A stretch of 32,606 bases of DNA from a virus, in IMG/VR virus record IMGVR_UViG_3300023179_000323, positions 1-32,606 of that record, one strand, 5' to 3'. Of this stretch, positions 30,902-32,606 are shown in pieces. The notes under the pieces are model-generated. The model ran no database searches. It saw nothing but the letters and a program-made list of their open reading frames with translations, and had not been told where the DNA came from. The translations under genes were made by a program, and so were the position numbers. How positions within the stretch are numbered: position 1 is the first letter of the stretch; every line of letters starts with the position of its first letter.

Positions 30902-31425
30902 TGGACAGCCTGCGGTTCTTTCCCCGCTGGCGGCCCGATGATCCGTATCAGGTGATCGGCCTGTTGCGCATGATCAACGACATCCTGGCGGCCAACCCCG
31001 CGGCCTCCAGGTGGCTTGAAATTGGCTCCTACCGAGGGGAGTCGGCGACCATCTTCCTCGGTTTTCCGCAGATCGTCACGCTTGACTGCGTCGATCAGTT
31101 GGCCGCTGCGGCTGATATCCTGCGGAGCAAGTTTCCCAGGGAGATCGCCGCCGGCCGCTGTCGCGTTCGCCAGATGTCATCTGCGGCGTTCGCCAGGCAG
31201 GCAGGCGAGCTTGATGTCGTCTATATCGACGGCGATCACAGCTATGAGGCTGTGCGGGACGATATCGCGGCCTACTCGGTCAAGCTTTCGCCGGGCGGCT
31301 TCCTCGCAGGCCACGACTATCACAGCGGCTATCCGGGGGTGATAAAAGCGGTCGACGAATGGCGGGAAAACAGACCCATGTCGGTCTACGGAGATGGGAG
31401 TTGGTGCGTGCGTATGCCCATATAA
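30901..31425 (+). CDS. Class I SAM-dependent methyltransferase (Methyltransf_24-like)
   Basis: The 174-residue protein has the SAM-binding motif EIGSYRGESA at 40-49, VYIDGDHSYEAVRDDI at 107-122 with the family-typical DGDH, and PGGFLAGHDY at 131-140 followed by GVIKAVDEW. This layout is that of small Methyltransf_24 proteins, often found with glycosyltransferases and glycan clusters. The ATG shares one base with the glycosyltransferase stop; the longer frame upstream is inside that gene. A sugar O-methyltransferase is the most natural guess, but the substrate is unknown. Confidence 0.82.
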   Translation: MDSLRFFPRWRPDDPYQVIGLLRMINDILAANPAASRWLEIGSYRGESATIFLGFPQIVTLDCVDQLAAAADILRSKFPREIAAGRCRVRQMSSAAFARQAGELDVVYIDGDHSYEAVRDDIAAYSVKLSPGGFLAGHDYHSGYPGVIKAVDEWRENRPMSVYGDGSWCVRMPI

Positions 31426-31432
31426 TGAGGCT

Positions 31433-31759
31433 ATGGCCGCGACATACTCACAACTCCCAGGCGCGATGTCGCTGGCCTTCAGGCGGGCCAACTCATTTGC
31501 TACGGCTATAGACTTTGACGGGGTCGCTTTGACCGGATACACGGTCACGGCGACAGTCGTGAGCCTGGTCACAGGCACCGCCGTGGCGTCATTTGCGACC
31601 ACAGTGACCGATGCCGCTGCCGGCCAGGTCAATGTCGCCCTGAGCGACACGCAGACGGCAGCCCTGGCAGCCGGCACATACGCCTGGCAGCTTGACTGGA
31701 TCGCCCCGGGAGGCGTCCAGAGGACGGCCCTCTCCGGCACTGTCGAGGTGGTGGCATGA
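31433..31759 (+). CDS. Small beta structural protein paired with a fibre (copy 2)
   Basis: This 108-residue protein is a paralogue of the product at 27251: both have an LDFD/IDFD strand, TGY or VGY, AAGQ(I/V), an LS..QT..L helix, Y.W, and RT.LSG.V.VV at the end. The chosen ATG at 31433 has GAGG at 27-30 in the same decade but short spacing, so a start within the preceding methyltransferase end (31394) is possible, though its added residues look out of frame. It overlaps the next gene by ATGA, as copy 1 does with its fibre. Confidence 0.65.
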   Translation: MAATYSQLPGAMSLAFRRANSFATAIDFDGVALTGYTVTATVVSLVTGTAVASFATTVTDAAAGQVNVALSDTQTAALAAGTYAWQLDWIAPGGVQRTALSGTVEVVA

Positions 31760-32031
31760 GCGGGATCACGGTCAGCGTCGTCTCGCAGCCGATTGCGGCC
31801 AGCGCGAGCAGTGGCGGCATCTCGGCGAAGGTGACCTCAAGCACCATCTCTGCCGCGGCCAGCGGCGGCGTCGGCCCTCGGGGGCCGGCTGGAACAGCCG
31901 GCGCAGGGCTTGGCGATCTGGTCGATGTCAACATTGCCAGCGTTGCGGAGGGCGACCTGCTTCGCTACGGCAGCGGCAAGTGGAGAAACTTCCCCGAAGC
32001 GAACGTCGTCATCGACGGCGCTAACTTTTAG
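31756..32031 (+). CDS. Short fibre-like protein with collagen-type motif
   Basis: This 91-residue protein begins MSGITVSVVSQPIAASASSGG, like the start of the fibre at 27613 (MSDIKVTIVAATNVSAAIV), then has a collagen-like GPRGPAGTAGAG near 40-51 and DLVDVNIASVAEGDLLRYGSGKW, a stretch common in phage fibre and neck proteins. It lacks the long repeats of the larger fibre, so it looks like a truncated or short form. It may act as an attachment piece for the fibre encoded next. Confidence 0.62.
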   Translation: MSGITVSVVSQPIAASASSGGISAKVTSSTISAAASGGVGPRGPAGTAGAGLGDLVDVNIASVAEGDLLRYGSGKWRNFPEANVVIDGANF

Positions 32032-32048
32032 CGCAAGGAGGCGCTGTC

Positions 32049-32606
32049 GTGGCAAATCAGATCAGAATCCGCCGTCGAGTATCGGGCAACGCAGGCGCGC
32101 CTGCCACTCTCCTGAATGGGGAGCTCGCATTCAACGAGGTCGAGGGCGTCGGCTATTACGGCAAGGGATTGGGTCAGGACGGCAACGCCACGAGCGTCAT
32201 CGCCGTCTTTGGCGACGGTGTCTTCGCCACCAAGTCGTATGTGGCCTCTGCCGTCTCCGGCCTTGGCGGTGTCACGAGCGTCGGCCTGTCGCTGCCGGCG
32301 ATCTTCACCGTCAGCGACTCGCCCGTGACCTCGAGCGGCACGCTGTCGGCCACGCTCGCCACGCAGACGGCGAACTACGTCTGGGCGGGTCCGACGACCG
32401 GCTCCGCGGCAGCGCCGACGTTCCGCGCTCTCGTTGCCGCCGACATTCCGTCGCTGACTGCCGCGAAAATCAGCGATCTTGCCACGGTCGTGCAGGCATA
32501 TCGCCTGGATCAGTTCGCAGCACCCACGTCGAGCGTCAGCTTCAACTCGCAGACGATCACGAACCTCGCCGATCCGACGAACGCACAGGATGCCGCCACG
32601 AAGGGT
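32049..32606 (+). CDS. Tail fibre protein, N-terminal part (runs off window)
   Basis: An open frame from the GTG at 32049 runs without stop through the window edge for 186 codons. An AAGGAGG (32035-32041) lies seven bases upstream, the strongest ribosome binding site in the fibre region. The product starts ANQIRIRRRVSGNAGAPATLLNGELAFNEVEG, a usual opening of phage fibre or collar proteins, and later has PTFRALVAADIPSLTAAKI and TITNLADPTNAQDAATKG, both common in tail fibres. The C-terminal receptor-binding part is not in the window. Confidence 0.82.
   Translation, partial: MANQIRIRRRVSGNAGAPATLLNGELAFNEVEGVGYYGKGLGQDGNATSVIAVFGDGVFATKSYVASAVSGLGGVTSVGLSLPAIFTVSDSPVTSSGTLSATLATQTANYVWAGPTTGSAAAPTFRALVAADIPSLTAAKISDLATVVQAYRLDQFAAPTSSVSFNSQTITNLADPTNAQDAATKG

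Noticed and set aside
31401-31426. TTGGTG and TATAAT as a promoter before 31433
   Set aside because: The spacer is only 14 bases, and TATAAT is made by the end codons of the methyltransferase, so chance is likely.

Overview
The window is a contiguous, all-plus-strand structural gene block of a tailed double-stranded DNA phage or prophage with an HK97-type head and a long non-contractile (siphovirus-like) tail. The DNA is GC-rich and most genes overlap or abut by a few bases (ATGA, GTGA and TGATG junctions), so it looks like one long translationally coupled transcript. The host is not certain. Cysteine-rich GACC-type repeats in two tail-region proteins resemble repeats I associate with Planctomycetes secreted proteins, so a planctomycete host is my best guess, at moderate to low confidence. 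No integrase, repressor, tRNA, CRISPR array or insertion sequence was seen, so lytic versus temperate cannot be decided.

Head and packaging (1-9.6 kb): an HNH nuclease with a zinc-module array, P27-family small terminase, large terminase, HK97 portal, a bacterioferritin-like protein, a very large prohead protease with extra domains and a HiPIP-like four-cysteine motif, the major capsid protein and a small probable decoration protein, closed by a strong GC hairpin. Neck and tail (9.7-20.6 kb): a glycosyltransferase whose ribosome binding site lies in a hairpin, head-tail connectors, a gp10-like protein, a tail terminator, three tandem related tail-tube-like proteins, a tail assembly chaperone pair joined by a canonical -1 slippery site (GGGAAAA), and a 1931-residue tape measure protein with a recent 162-bp tandem duplication.

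Tail tip and accessory region (20.6-26.9 kb): two unrecognised probable tail-tip proteins, two lower-GC cysteine-rich proteins, a small cysteine-containing protein, a reading-frame break or overlap near 24.49 kb, then a metallophosphoesterase, a dCMP deaminase-like enzyme and a deoxynucleoside monophosphate kinase that probably serve DNA processing and nucleotide supply. A small single-span membrane protein (possible holin) follows.

Fibre region (27.2 kb to the end): a small beta protein plus a repeat-rich HxH/collagen-like fibre, an FN3 plus glycine-rich adhesin, a glycosyltransferase and a SAM methyltransferase, then a second copy of the small beta protein plus collagen-like protein arrangement, and the start of a further tail fibre that runs off the window. 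The most unusual points are the ferritin-like and HiPIP-like modules side by side in the head operon, the three tail-tube paralogues, the tape-measure repeats, the cysteine-rich tail proteins, and sugar or methyl transferases embedded in structural modules. No gene-free stretch exceeds 300 bases; the longest gaps are 7605-7752 and 9562-9692.
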